Positions 11,101-23,329 of a stretch of 41,075 bases of DNA are shown here, in pieces. The notes below the pieces were generated by a model. That model was given only the letters and a program-made list of their open reading frames with translations, did no database searches and was not told where the DNA came from. The stretch is from Plakobranchus ocellatus (taxonomy: Eukaryota > Mollusca > Gastropoda > Plakobranchidae). The DNA is taken from NCBI GenBank assembly GCA_019648995.1, contig BLXT01004326.1, positions 1,846,362 to 1,887,436 on the forward strand. The letters are read 5' to 3'. The translations under genes and the position numbers were made by a program. Numbering within the stretch: the first letter of the stretch is position 1; each line of letters opens with the position of its first letter.

Positions 11101-13534
11101 ACAAATGCTGATAGGGATTGATGCAGCTAACATGTTGTTCATAGCATTCAAGTAAAAAGAAACTATGGCCTGTATGAGAAAAGATAGCTCTCTCCTGTTT
11201 GAATATGCCTGGATAAGGTATGAAATCTTTGCGTCTAGCTATCACATAAGTAATTGTTGTTGCTAATATTTTACCCACCTTTTGTAAAGGATTTTTTTTT
11301 TCATTGACAACAAGAAGTTATTGTGTCCTGGGCAAAGGTTTTAGTTGAATCCTGCCTCTTTAAGAAATCAGGACAATGCAATTTTTCAATTTTTTATTTG
11401 CTTCATCAAATTATACAAAGTTAAAAAAAAATTTTTTTTTTAATGAATCTATACAAAGTCAAAACATGATTTTTTTTTTGGGCTGGAAATATCCACAATC
11501 TAATTCGAAGAATAATTATTAAATTTGTGATTGATTGCATGTATCAGTATGATGCATGCATAGAATAATTCTATACTTTCTTCTTTTAATTTTCAAATTT
11601 TTTGGTTTATTACTTAAACCGAAAAGAGAGAAGTTTTTTGTTTTTTTTTAAGTGGTGTCACTTTCCCAACTTTCCTTCATAAATGGATACATTTATAAGC
11701 TACTAAAATCTCTGTTACTTTTGTCCTCTTCATAGGTCTCGTCTTATGCATACTTCTTTGTAGCCTATTATTTGTTTGCTATTTACGGCTTGCTTTGTCC
11801 TGGTCAACACTGGATGGCTGACTGGTCTCTCATTCATGCAGGAGCTGCTGCCCAGGTGAGACAGTTCTCCTCTTCCTTCATCAGAGGTTTTACCTTTCAA
11901 TTCAAAGATTTTATTATATTGAGTAACCAGGCCAGCAGTCTCATTAATAGAAAAATACAAATTCGAAAGAGATTACTTTTTAAAGTAAATTTCATTGCTG
12001 TTTGAAGAGCATTATTTCCTCTTTCATGTCATGCTACTATAAAAGGAAAGCATACTCAAATGTGTTCCTTTTTTAAAAAGACATACATACATCTGTTGTT
12101 TTTTTTTTTTCACATGCTTGATTCAAGATGATATTCAAAATTGTTGGATTTTTTTATTGATTGTTATTTAGAACCTTTATTTTGTTATTGAAACACTATA
12201 CCTTTAAAGATAAATTTAATCAAGTCAAATTTCTGGCAGTACACTTCCTTAAATAGCGCATGCCTTCTATTGTGTTTTAAGAGCTAACATAAAGAAAGCC
12301 CTTAATAGAGTATATAACTATCTCCAACACACAAAGAGCTTTTGTGGAGAACGAAATGAAAAAACAAGTTGCGAGTCTACATCACTGAGATCAACTCAAA
12401 ATATTAAAGTAAAGAAGCAAAAAGTCTCAATGCTGTATTTATAGAGAGCGTTTTGCATGTCTATAGAAAGTTTCCCATGCGAAGAGGTGAGTAGTTTTCA
12501 CCCCTCTAGACAATGGTTTTCATTTAAAATCAATCATGCAAATCTGCAACTCGACTCATTTTGTCAGACTGCTACAAATATAATAATGTCAGTATGATTC
12601 CTAGCCATATCTATAGTGTCACCTCAAAAGGAGACATTTTTCAAATAAATAAAAAATAAGCGTTGGAAAAGTAGGTTTTGTGCTTCTTAGAGTACATCAA
12701 GCATAGCTCAAAAGTTAGATCAATCACTGTGCAAGTTTCTAGAACATTATGAGAAAGTTCGGATGAAAAAAAATTGAGAATCTCATCCTTTCCTCAAGTC
12801 ATCTCATTTTGTGATATCTTTATACTTATCGAATGTTAAAAAAGTGATGTATGTGATAGCTGAGCTCAAGAGATTCTGGACCCTTTTGGCACGCAGGTGA
12901 TGAAGCAGTACTGTTTTATACAAAGCTCACACTTCAGATTTGATAATGCTTACCTATCCTACGTTTCGAAGGAATATTTCATGGCAAAACTGAAAATGAA
13001 ACAAATTTTATGTTAATCTTAAGTCAGCATGCATAGAGAAAGTGAAAACATATCTTTTTAAACTATTTCAATTCATTCATCCGTTTGGTGAACAAATTGA
13101 AAAGATGTCCGCAGTGAAGTCTACTGTCTTCTTCATCATGAACATGATTTTCAACAAGCTGATTGTTTATATTGCGCAAAACTGTGGGCATGCATGCACA
13201 CACACACACACACGCGCGCGTGAGAGAGAGAGAGAGAGTGAGAGAAACACAAGTAAGTGATTTTTTTTTTTCTACATTTTAGGGCCAGATGACTTACATC
13301 CTTGGAGCCCGCCATCACCGCACAAACTGGACTTTCCGGTTTGATACCTCAGGCCCAGAGGCTTCCATCTTTTATGGCATTAACTTGACTCTGCTCCTGG
13401 TTCCTCAGCTGTTTGCAATCTGGTGCCTCTGTGATGTGGAAAAATTTGGCCGTAGCAACACTGTGCATAAAATACAAGTGGAGGAAAATGGATTTATGTC
13501 ACTAGAGAGTTCAGATGCCAAGAAAAAGTTATAG
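4941..13534 (+). CDS. TM6SF1: TM6SF1/TM6SF2-like EXPERA membrane protein, complete, 8 coding exons
   Basis: Coding exons are 4941-5151, 6583-6784, 7757-7839, 9159-9274, 10309-10395, 10842-10934, 11736-11855 and 13283-13534, totalling 1164 nt (387 aa plus stop), close to the about 370-377 aa of the human proteins. All phases join without a stop. Seen: a hydrophobic multi-span protein with family motifs EGEPYLNTAHG (residues 103-113), NYWDGTVH (117-124), YDPYLRDP (250-257) and LIHAG (296-300). These lie in the two EXPERA-type halves shared with EBP and TMEM97. The C-terminus is KKKL, which fits the KKXX ER-retrieval rule. Family knowledge: human TM6SF2 acts in the ER/ERGIC and affects triglyceride-rich lipoprotein secretion; TM6SF1 is less understood. 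The start at 4941 has A at -3 and G at +4; a second ATG lies two codons on. The gene is probably co-orthologous to both vertebrate paralogues, and several blocks look nearer TM6SF1. Identity is strong; biochemical role in this animal is inference. Confidence 0.93.
6583..6784 (+). CDS. TM6SF1: TM6SF exon 2 (residues 71-137)
   Basis: Acceptor aatcag lies just before 6583 behind a T-rich tract; donor gtaatg is at 6785. This exon carries the strongest family signature: EGEPYL, TAHG and YWDGTVH. It enters in phase 1 and leaves in phase 2. Confidence 0.93.
7757..7839 (+). CDS. TM6SF1: TM6SF exon 3 (residues 138-165)
   Basis: Acceptor tccacag; donor gtagga at 7840. Encodes YREVGLYWAGSI, matching YRxxGLYWxGS in both vertebrate paralogues, followed by a hydrophobic segment. 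The short exon has no stand-alone ORF and was found by homology and phase. Confidence 0.9.
9159..9274 (+). CDS. TM6SF1: TM6SF exon 4 (residues 166-204)
   Basis: Acceptor atattag; donor gtaagt at 9275. Encodes the IFLNTPYLLLPI block, equivalent to FFLSIPY/FFLTIPYLLVP in the family. Leaves in phase 0. Confidence 0.9.
10309..10395 (+). CDS. TM6SF1: TM6SF exon 5 (residues 205-233)
   Basis: Acceptor tttccag; donor gtaatg at 10396. Encodes FRRPVDF plus a membrane segment ending IYRAL, aligning with LRRPFDLMLV and LFRGL in TM6SF1. No stand-alone ORF marks this exon. Phase 0 at both ends. Confidence 0.9.
10842..10934 (+). CDS. TM6SF1: TM6SF exon 6 (residues 234-264), GC donor
   Basis: Acceptor ttgacag. 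Encodes KDYDPYLRDPTNFPFIQ, matching the EPYL(K/R)DP block. Homology requires it to end after CAG at 10934, which makes the donor GCAAGT instead of GTxxxx. The next GT (10939) would shift the frame into exon 7. Confidence 0.88.
10935..11735 (+). other. GC-AG intron of TM6SF
   Basis: This 801-bp intron begins GCAAGT after CAG and ends in tcatag. The U1-pairing context around the GC is otherwise consensus, as is usual for functional GC donors. The other six introns of the gene are GT-AG. Confidence 0.82.
11736..11855 (+). CDS. TM6SF1: TM6SF exon 7 (residues 265-304)
   Basis: Acceptor ttcatag; donor gtgaga at 11856. Encodes a membrane segment followed by WMADWSLIHAG, equivalent to WMPDITLIHAG in TM6SF1. 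Phase 0 at both ends. Confidence 0.92.
13194..13239 (+). repeat. Compound (AC)n/(GC)n/(GA)n microsatellite in TM6SF intron 7
   Basis: CACACA runs into CGCGCG and then GAGAGA, ending about 43 bases before the exon 8 acceptor. Length variation here could affect the distance to the branch point. Confidence 0.93.
13283..13534 (+). CDS. TM6SF1: TM6SF exon 8, C-terminus and stop (residues 305-387)
   Basis: Acceptor is ttttag behind a T-rich tract that follows a dinucleotide microsatellite. Encodes the last membrane segments and a hydrophilic cytosolic tail ending DAKKKL. The stop is TAG at 13532-13534. Confidence 0.91.
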   Translation, partial: GQMTYILGARHHRTNWTFRFDTSGPEASIFYGINLTLLLVPQLFAIWCLCDVEKFGRSNTVHKIQVEENGFMSLESSDAKKKL

Positions 13535-13690
13535 TTGCTGTACATAGTTGTATTGTTGAAATTTTCCTCAGAAAAGATTAATTTGCTTCTCACACCTGAA
13601 TCAGGCTCTTATTGTGGCCTTACAGAATAATATTTTTTTTTCTGTTCTCTGATTAAAGGGGAGGGAAGGGGTGTAGGATTCTAAGTGGAG

Positions 13691-14048
13691 GTTTGTAATT
13701 TGGATAATACATAGTTGTTTGATTGATTGCATAAACTTGTTTCCACCTATAGGTTTGCATTTTGTGTAATAGGTAGCTATTTGATTGTATAAACTTGCTT
13801 CCCCCTATAGATTTGTATTTTGTGTAATAGGTAATTGTTTGATTGATTGTATCAACTTGTTTCCCCCTATAGATTTGCATTTTGTGTATTATGTAACTAT
13901 TTGATTGTGTAAACTTGTTTCCCCCTATAGGTTTGTAATTTGTGTAATAGGTAGCTATTTGATTGTATATAATTGCTTCCCCCTATAGATTTGTATTTTG
14001 TGTAAAAGGTAGCTATTTGATTGTATAAACTTATTGTTTTCCCTATAG
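13691..14048 (+). repeat. Six-copy 58-62 bp tandem repeat in the TM6SF 3' flank or UTR
   Basis: Units are 13691-13752, 13753-13810, 13811-13872, 13873-13930, 13931-13988 and 13989-14048 (62, 58, 62, 58, 58, 60 bp). Most read TTTGnATTTTGTGTAATAGG near the start and finish with a pyrimidine tract plus CTATAG. The 4-bp length difference in units 1 and 3 is an extra GATT in a GATTGATT run. The array begins 157 bp after the stop codon, so it probably lies in the transcribed 3' UTR. Polyadenylation-like AATAAA sites follow at 14379 and 14533. Confidence 0.9.
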
Positions 14049-17000
14049 TATATTAGTTTGTTTGAATTGTCACAAACCAGCATAACTAGAGCAATTCTGA
14101 TCATGGCCAGCAGCAGCCCTGTGGGTAAGAAAACAGGCCAGAGTAAGCTGTGCAAGAGTCGCTACAGCATGATCAGTTTTTTGAATATATGCCCTTGATC
14201 AAGAGGCAGGAGTGGGTTGAAGCAAGTGATAAGAAACAAAATTTTGTTTTAAAAAAAGAACTTTTTGCACCTTCTGTAACAGTGTTACCTTGTAAGTACT
14301 GTAATGATTAACATCGACTTTTAAAAGGTGACAAAAAATATTAATCAAAAAGATTAGAGGGTAAAAGACAATTATATAAATAAATGTAATTGTTCTTTGA
14401 ATCTCATTGTCATGAAGGAGTATTTTACATCAAAAATGGTTCCAATGGAAATTTTTTAAAACATGCATTTTAGAGATACTTCTCACACATACGTAGACTT
14501 TTGTGCACATGTAATTCTCAAGACATAAAGTAAATAAACAAAATTATGCTCATATTTCATTACAGGACACTTTCTTTATCATGTATCATCGCTTACAATT
14601 TTTAGACAAAATTAAAGGAAAACTTTTTCTTAGGCCTTTATTTTGTCAACCGGCATAAAGGAAGATAGAGGAGTGTTTGTCAGGCTCATCTAAAGTGCGA
14701 GAGGATTTCCACATAGGTGAATCACTGTTTAATATTGTTAGTACAATCTTGCAATATTAATCTTCAATTGCTGAAATATTCACATTACAAGGGCAGACAT
14801 GCTTACTGTTTGAGAAATTTCTGATTTGTTATGGAAGCCTACCTGAAAATTACCTACGTTCCAGAAATCTACATTTTTATTACAAAATCTGGAATTTTGC
14901 CGTTTTGTGATTGGCCGTGCTCCTTACTAGCCCAGTCTAGGTTTAGCGGTGCTTCCCTAATAGCGTGCAATAAACTTGGATGGGAAATAAAATTAGCAAA
15001 AAAAAATTAACAGTTGTAGCAAAGCAACAAACTTATCGGACAAGACTCGTATGGCACTGCTGGCTAGACTTTTCTTTTCAGCTCCCATTCTCTGAGTGTA
15101 TTGCAGATCTTGCCTCTCGCAAGCTGAAGAGGGATTGGGGCAGGGTGGGGCAATCCTATCAGAGCAGTGGTACTGGATGCATCATTTCTAGGCTTACCCA
15201 TCACTGACTATTGACCCATTGACAGTTTGTTGTGTGCACTGTGAGTTCACTCAGTTGGGCTATGTTTTTTTTTTCTACAGAATTTATCTTTGCAAGGAAA
15301 GCAATTACAAAAATTCTGATGGTAAATTTGAAATCAGTGACCTTGAAACAAGCAAATTATCACGGCAGAATTCCAATTTTAATAGAAATTAACATATTTG
15401 GGATAATTATTTCCCGTTTTTAATCTGTCAACTTAATTCAATGATTGGGTTAAACATTATTATTTAGACTTTGAGACTCACTACAAGTACCATGCCTTTA
15501 AGTCTACAGGAGTGGGCCTAACATAGTGTTTTGCACTCACTGATATAGACCCAGCTTTGAACTTGGTGGCTCTGGGCTAGACGGTGTGTGACTGACGATA
15601 GGCTCTAGCTATTGACGGTCCTGTGATAATTATGAACTGCTTGTAGATGTAGAACTTGTGTTTAGTGAAGCCTGATATTTGATGAGTCTCTTTGAGGTGA
15701 CCAAAAGGATATTACTCTTTACAAAAGTTCCAATTTGCAAGAGACAACATTGTTTTAAAAAGAATGCATTGAGGTATTTTGTGTTATAGGAATAGAGTAG
15801 GGGAATGTTTATTTTCCTCCTGATAAAGGCTAATAAAATTGAATTTTAATAGCAATATCATTCACCCAAAATTAAACAAGTAAGGGCAATATGAGTAGTC
15901 CAGTTACAAGGGTAATTTTTTTTTTTCACATATGGTCAATCTAGGGCTAATTTGCTAAACATTCAAGTGAACAGATTGAAAGGTATTTGTGCAGGCTAGG
16001 ATGTTCTTTTAAGCACCTAGGCTTAGTGCTTTGCACTGATTCAGACATAAGCTGATATCCTCTACACTCTTACATGGCCTAAAGGAATTTTTTTGTTGTT
16101 ATTAGTAAATGTGGTTACATTGAGTGCCTTATTTTTTTGTGCTTTCAGCATCAGTTCCCGTCAGATTGCACCTTTTTATTTTATGTTATGCATTTTTACA
16201 CTTGATGTCCCTGAAAAGTTTTTTCAAAGATTCGCATGTCTTCAGCGGATACAATCATGTTTTTTAATCATCTAAAAAAATTTCTCTTAACATTAGCTTT
16301 CCAAATCACCATTAGACTTTGATAAGGGCATCACTTGGCTAAATACAAATGTGAAAAATGACCTGGCTTTCTACCACATGTTATTCTAGACATATATTAA
16401 AAACATGATAGTCTATGTCTGTGACAGTGCTTTAGATGAAAGATGCATGAAGAAAAGATGACAGGGGTGCAGGTTAATCTAAGGTGCCTATAAATGATTT
16501 TAGATAAGATGATTTCAAAGCTTCATGTGCAGTGTATATATTATGTTCATGCTGTTTACATAGCCGCCCACTATTATGACAAAATGTCATAAATTATGCT
16601 TTTCAAGCCAAAATTACACGTTACGGTTTTAAGACCATTTTCAAGTCAAAATTACAATTTTTCTTCCTTTGCACAAGATAAATGTAGACTATTTCACTTT
16701 CATTTGCCTTGAACTTTCACTTTTGCTTCTTTCTATTTCTGACTTTGCACCTGAAATGGAAGTTGTTTGTTTCTTAACAATAAAAATATTATGCTGCCAA
16801 TTATTACATGAAATTTTTATTTGATTTTCGATATTGTAGTTTTGAAGATGTGCCCACTTTCGACCACTGTATTCAGTGTTGCGTTGCTTTGTTCTTCAAA
16901 AAAGCCTAGTGGTTTTTTTCAAATCAAGAATATGTTTACATGCATTGTGTTTTCACCGAGACTATGGCCTCTATTTCTCACTAAACACAGAATACCAGCA

Positions 17001-19456
17001 ACAATGGATAAGTTTTATGGAACTTCTGAGATTTACATCTTTGAAAATTTTTTATCTGGAGTTGGATCTTTTTGGGCCAAATGTTATTAGTGAATTGTGA
17101 AGTCTACAAGTACACGAGAGCTAGACCAAGATCTACCTATTGTACCCTCATACTTAGAGCAGATCTCATATAAGTCTAATTGTAATCCCATATCAGCAAC
17201 AATGTACTGGCCAAGAATCTCAATCATGAAGAAGGCATTCAGACAAGTTACACCAATTAGAATTTAAAAAAAAAAAATTTTAAAGGGACTGCTTATAAAA
17301 AAAAAAAATTAAAGGGACTGCTTATACGTCAAATCATAGCCTAGATGTAATCATGGTGAAGACCTACAGTATTGCACACACTTGAGGATTTTTTCATAGA
17401 ATATGCAGGTCTTAGTGAAGATTGTTTGAACAAATCCTCTTTCCTTAGAGATGAATTTGAATTTTTAAAATGAATTATCCATCACTTAAGAAATTAAAAA
17501 TGCCCCTAAACAAACAAAGATAATGTTTGATTTCAAGGACATCATCATTGCAATTTAAATTTTTATACAGCTGTAGTAAAGAAGTTTTATTTTTGAAGAA
17601 TTTATACTAAAATGAACATTGTCCTGTTGGCTAAAATACTCTAGAATCTACTTTAGATCTTGTGAACTGAGTTCAGCTTTGCTTCAATACAAACATAAAT
17701 AAAGACCCCATATTTTTTTTCCACAGTCGTTTTAATTTCAATCTTTTCTAAAGCTTATATTTCAATCTTTTCTAAAGCTTATTTAGCTGCATGCATTATC
17801 TTTATTCTTAAACGAAATTTGGATTAGTATTAGTATTAAAATTGTAGTTTTGGTCCTTGTTTTGTTTAACGTCCCCATACTTACCAATTTATGCAGATGA
17901 GTGGTACATTGCTGTCCTTTTTGTTTTTTTTTAACTAAAATATGTGCAGTTTGCTTTAAAATTGTAGGCTACTATTTTATTAATGTGCGTGCATTGAAAG
18001 AAGCACAAAGAATATAATAAAATATGTGGTTTACAGTTTTGAGTCCCAGTTACTGGTTTTCCTCTTGAGATTATTACAGCTTTTAGTTTTTCTAGGTTTG
18101 CAGCTTTCCATTTACTTTAGCCAATGTTACTAATCAGCTCTCCAAGGGGCAAAAGAGAAAGCCCCCCCAAACAGCCCAGACTTCACATGTATCTGAATAC
18201 AAAATGAACACAGGTAATTTTATGATAATGTGTATCTTTTAGCTGCTGATGGCTTCAAGCCAACCATTCCTGCTATTTGATAAAGAGTATCAGGTATAGT
18301 ATGCAACCCACACATGGTTAACATGCTGTTGCTTTGCATTTTATAACTGTTTTGGTTTCTTTCACTGGTCAATACTTATTTGTAAGTATGAGGTGCATGA
18401 CAGACCTGTTCCTTTTAAGCAGCAGAATATCAGAATGAAATTTTTTTCATGAAAGTCGAAAAAACTACATGGCAGATAGGTGTGACAATACCATACTTGA
18501 TTTAGCTACAGCACGTGTGAGAAGAATGGTACACATGCTGTTCTAGGCGTCATCTTTTGTTATAATCCTAGATTTGCATGAGTTGAATTCTGCCTCTTTT
18601 CATAGATTCTATCGTTTACACACACAAAAAAAGGGATAAGATGTGGAGACTTTTTATTCTGATTCTTTTTTTAACAGTTGATTAATATTAGCCTGTAAAA
18701 GAAAAGATGCCCTGAGATCACTGCTGAATCTGATTGGTGGGCTTATATGGACAATCACCTGATTAATATTGCGTTACATTGATTATTATAAATTTATATC
18801 GAGCTCATTTGAATCAAAAATATTTGCCATACTCGCCTTGGATAACACTTGATAATGACATTTTGGATTTTTGGCTATATAGAGAGGGAAAAAAAGGTGC
18901 AGTGGAGTCTGCTTATGACAAGGTCAGAAGTTTATCTTGACCACTTCAAGAGGATTCAAGAAGAGGGTCAGCAGATTGGCAGACATAGGCTAACTTAGTA
19001 GAGCAGAGTCTAGGCCTAGTCTGCAGTACATTGATCTCCGAGGGAGCAACCCATGTGTATGCTTTGACCGTTTTGAGATGATTCATCTTACTTTTAGTCT
19101 GCTAGACAACTGTGTCACTTGCAATACAGACTCATCCAGTTGCCTTGAGCAAAACCAAGAGTGTCGATGTTCATTTGAGACTAGTCCCTGTTTAGTAAGA
19201 AGGAAAAAAATTAGGTCTCGAAAAATGAGGTCATGTTGGTGTTAAATTAAATTTATCCTATTTATAAGAGGTCAAATATTTACTTTTTGTAGCCTAATAT
19301 TTTATATATCATATATCATTTTGATTTATCAAGCATTAAGGCTCATGCAGTAGTTCTGCTTAGCAATGCATATAATTATACTATTATGATATTAAAAGAT
19401 TGAGATTTAAGTCATCAACATCTACCGTGTGTATATGAACATATGTATGTGTGTGT

Positions 19457-19493
<37 letters not shown>

Positions 19494-22400
19494 TATTTTT
19501 TCCTTCTTTACACCTTAGAGGAATGTTTTTCATTGAAGGATTTTCTTGTTTCTAATACCGATCTTTACTTTAAACATTAAGCTTATAAAGTTATATTTTA
19601 TGTCATGACTCTTTGCTTAGCGAGTATCTATGATATCTTATTTGTGATTGTCATTTTTAATTGATAAAGCCTAAATGGCGAAATGTTTTTATGTATATTT
19701 TCTGTTGTTTAATTTGTTCTTATAAATTTGAGTTGGTGGTTGAATTCTTTTACTATATCTGAGAGAAACAAATATTACATTTGAAAGATGATTAAGACAC
19801 ATTCAGTGAAAAAATGATCACCCAAAAATGTTTAAATTGAAATAACATAGCTAAATGAAAATGATTTTAAGTCTCTGAATTGTAAACTATTTAACCCTAA
19901 ATGATTTTTAGAGTCCCCACAATCATAGTTTAAAATTATTAACTTCAGTTTTTATCTGACACTTCTATTGTTAAACCCCTGACCTAACCCACTGTTTCTA
20001 GTTCCATTTCTTGATTCAGCCATTTAAATAATAAGTCCTGATATATATGTGAAGTAAAGGACCAGCTAAATCGCATTTGGGTAAAAATCGAGTCAAGTGG
20101 TTTGCAGAATAGATTACCCTCAAAATTATCATCCATTTAAATATCAAAATGAAAAATTACTTGTGTCTGCAAACCAAGTGAAAAACTGTTCAAGTTCACA
20201 GTCAGCAAGAAGAAACCTGGTTATTTTAGAAAATTGTGGCTCACATTGCCACCTAAAAAAATTGAAAAGTTGATTTGTGTATAATGATCAAGTTCTCCAG
20301 CAATACCAACAATAAACACAGACTTCAGAGATATGAGAATAATGTTACAATATTAACACAAGCTAAGAAAACAAGTCCACATAACGCCTCTCAAATTTTT
20401 CTGGCAATTTGCTCAGCACACCAACATTTATGAAGAAAAATCTAATCAATCGCGAACCATAACATCAGATAAACAAAATAAAGCAAATGGTATATTCATT
20501 GCCATATAAAATTATTGCTGAAAAAAAGGTTATATCTTGAATTTTAAAATTTCGCTTTTTATTTTAAAACTTGAGAATACAACTTGGTTGGTTCTTTACT
20601 TGGCCCTATCATTTCTCTCAAGGTAAACAACCGTACAAAGAATGTCATGATTTATTCAAGAGAACCCACTAGTGAATGAGACACTCTGACAAAGGTGTAA
20701 GAAACAAACATAAAATCTGAGGGAAAAAGTGTCAACTGGCTTTTATTTTAATTTTATTTTATTGTAAAGCTGAGGAATAAAGAATCAAGCTATGAAATAA
20801 AATAGCAAACAAAGTTATTCAAGGTGATATTTCAATACTTCTCTCTCTCTAGTGTATGTATATATGAATATATACACAAACACATACAAAGATATTTTTA
20901 TTTATATCAATGTTTTAACTTAACAGCATGCAGTCGAAACAAAAAAATAAAACATGGCCTATTTTGCTCAGAAATCCTATTCTATTTTCCATAATTTGGA
21001 GGATATTATTATAACATGAATAACTATCCTTCTGAAGAGATTTTATGTTCAAGTCAGATTTGTTGACAAATTATCAAATTGAGGCCACACCATATGCAGA
21101 CTTCATAGGAAATTTGGATTCCTGTTTCCAACAAAGAAAAATTCTTTAAAAATCTTTGATTACCCTGTACCAATGATTTTTATAGAAAAGTTAATTATGC
21201 TTGTTAGAAATGATTTGTTTTAAAAGGCATAATATAAAATAGAAATAAAAGTTTGGGAATGATTACATGTATAATTAGCAAAAAAAAAAACAACATAAAA
21301 AACTTTGTTAAACAGAAGAACTAAATTTAATCCTTTAATATGGCTGTGCTGGATTCAAATAAAGTGTAGTGTTGAGTGGTATGGCAGACACAGCACTTTT
21401 ATTAGCCTTGGCAGAGTTAGACCACAATAAGAAATCAATCAAAGTACTCTAATCATTTTATTTATTACTCCCTGCAAGAGTCACACAAAACTTAATTTAA
21501 AATAAAAAAAGGGAAAATAGTTACCCTCTTTTTTTTTGTTTTCAATTAAATTTAACATTACAAGTTTTGTTATTATGGCAAACAAAGGTTATCCTTCAAT
21601 CATAATTATTTCTTGTAATAAACAATAATTAAGGAATGTGGTTCACAATGCAACTTCTAACTATAACATAATCAATACAATACAAAGGGAAGAAACAAAC
21701 AAATATGATTAAACTTTATACATCAGATAAGTATTCAACAGAGGATCATGAGCAAAAGAGTTTTCAGGTCAACCAAATGGCCAAGTTGAGCTAATTTTAA
21801 ACTCATCTTTCCTTACCAAGTTTTTCCAATAGCTTATGAGAAATTTGCTTTTCATCTACAGTTGAGCGAAAGAATGAATAAACTTCTCCTTTTTTAGGCA
21901 ATACGCCCATTTATTCAGGAAAAAAACAAAACAAACAACAAACAGCAACTTAATGGTTGCAAAGAAAATATGTCCTAGCTAAGCTGCAGTCCCAAGAAAA
22001 AAGATAAAATATTTACATGTTTTCCTTTATACAATTTTTAAAAAGCCCTGTCTGGGTGTAATGAAAAAAAAATTATACAAAAATAAGGCAATGACGCAAA
22101 ATTACTTAAAAATCAGTTATTCTGGTTTCAATCACACATAAGCAGAGAGAGGAAGATAGCGATGAAATGATGGGGGAAAAAAAGTGAGAGAGAGGTAAGG
22201 ATGGGTGACATCAGTGAGACTTAAGATGATTATAAACAGCCAGGGGGAGGAAAACGCAAGTAAAGAGCTTTGGATGAATAAACATACTTTTATGGTTAGA
22301 AAAGTAAACTTTATGTAGAAGTACAAAAAAGAAAGACAAAATGTAAATTGGAAACCTAACATATTTTTTTTTTGGGCTGATCTAAAAATAATTAGCAATT

Positions 22401-23329
22401 ACTGCAATTTGCAGCTGCTTACTTCTTTAATTTAGACTGGCCTCTGAGCATAAATACATTTGTATCTTTTACGCCTTGCTAAATATCTCACAAAGCATTC
22501 ATGTTCAGATTCAAAATCACAACTAATCCATCTCCAAAGTTGCAGAATCATGAGAAATGATTACGTTAACAGAAAACAGAGAAATAATAAAAAACAAAAC
22601 ACAAAACTTATAAAAGTCTTATGCATCACCAGAACATTTCTTATGCAGGTTCAGTGTACACTCCAATTCATTGGCACACAGGAAGAAATTTGCCTCTCAA
22701 ATTCTTATTGTAGAAAGTGTTACGACAAATAACTTAGCATATTGCACTTCTTTTTGAAGGAAAACCACATTCACGAAATCATACTTTGGATTTAAAGATC
22801 GCCAGTTCAGTTAAACATACATAAGAAGTACAATGCAAAAATTGATTTATCAATATGAAAGGGACAAATGACTTAAGTTTTTTTTTGTTTTTTTTTCCAC
22901 TCATCTTGAATGCCTTTCCACCAACAAGGGAAAGTGATTTGATTGTTTTCTGCCCCTCAAATATCCTAAACCTACTCTAGGAAATCATTCTCTTTTACAG
23001 ATACTAAAGAGAACAATGGAGGAGAGTGAATTCAAAGGAAACAAGCTCACAAAAACTAGTTTCTAAGAACCATACAAACACAGTATATCAGAGACCAAAA
23101 AATATAGAAGAAATACCATTGGCACGATTTTGATAATGTAAAAATATTTAATTCAGTGTTACTGACAGTGACAGAAAAGAAGAAACAAAGAAGGAATTTA
23201 TAATGTGAATTAGTTGGCGAGGCATGCTATCAATAAAAATGATATATCAGCCTTAAATAAAATTAAAAAAAAAAAATGAGTGAGTAAAAATTGTAACCAC
23301 ATTTGGAAATGTGAGAAAAACCAATTCAA
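14049..23329. other. Intergenic region and possible long 3' UTR of TM6SF; no coding sequence found
   Basis: Contains many AATAAA words (for example 14379, 14533, 14969), a 24-bp duplicated segment at about 17738-17785 (TTTCAATCTTTTCTAAAGCTTAT twice), a duplicated AAAGGGACTGCTTATA at 17283 and 17312, and a TA repeat at 19459. ORFs up to 90 codons occur but look random. Composition changes from T-rich to A-rich on this strand near 19.75 kb. Confidence 0.6.
19459..19489 (+). repeat. (TA)n microsatellite
   Basis: About 14 TA units in intergenic sequence. Confidence 0.92.

Noticed and set aside
16572-16588. ATGACAAAATGTCAT near-palindrome
   Set aside because: Short isolated palindrome, expected by chance in AT-rich sequence.
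16821-17100. Two overlapping plus-strand ORFs of 89 and 74 codons
   Set aside because: Overlapping frames in AT-rich sequence, no recognisable domain, no splice or start context.
22132-22398. 88-codon minus-strand ORF with hydrophobic translation
   Set aside because: Hydrophobicity follows from T-rich codons; no family features.
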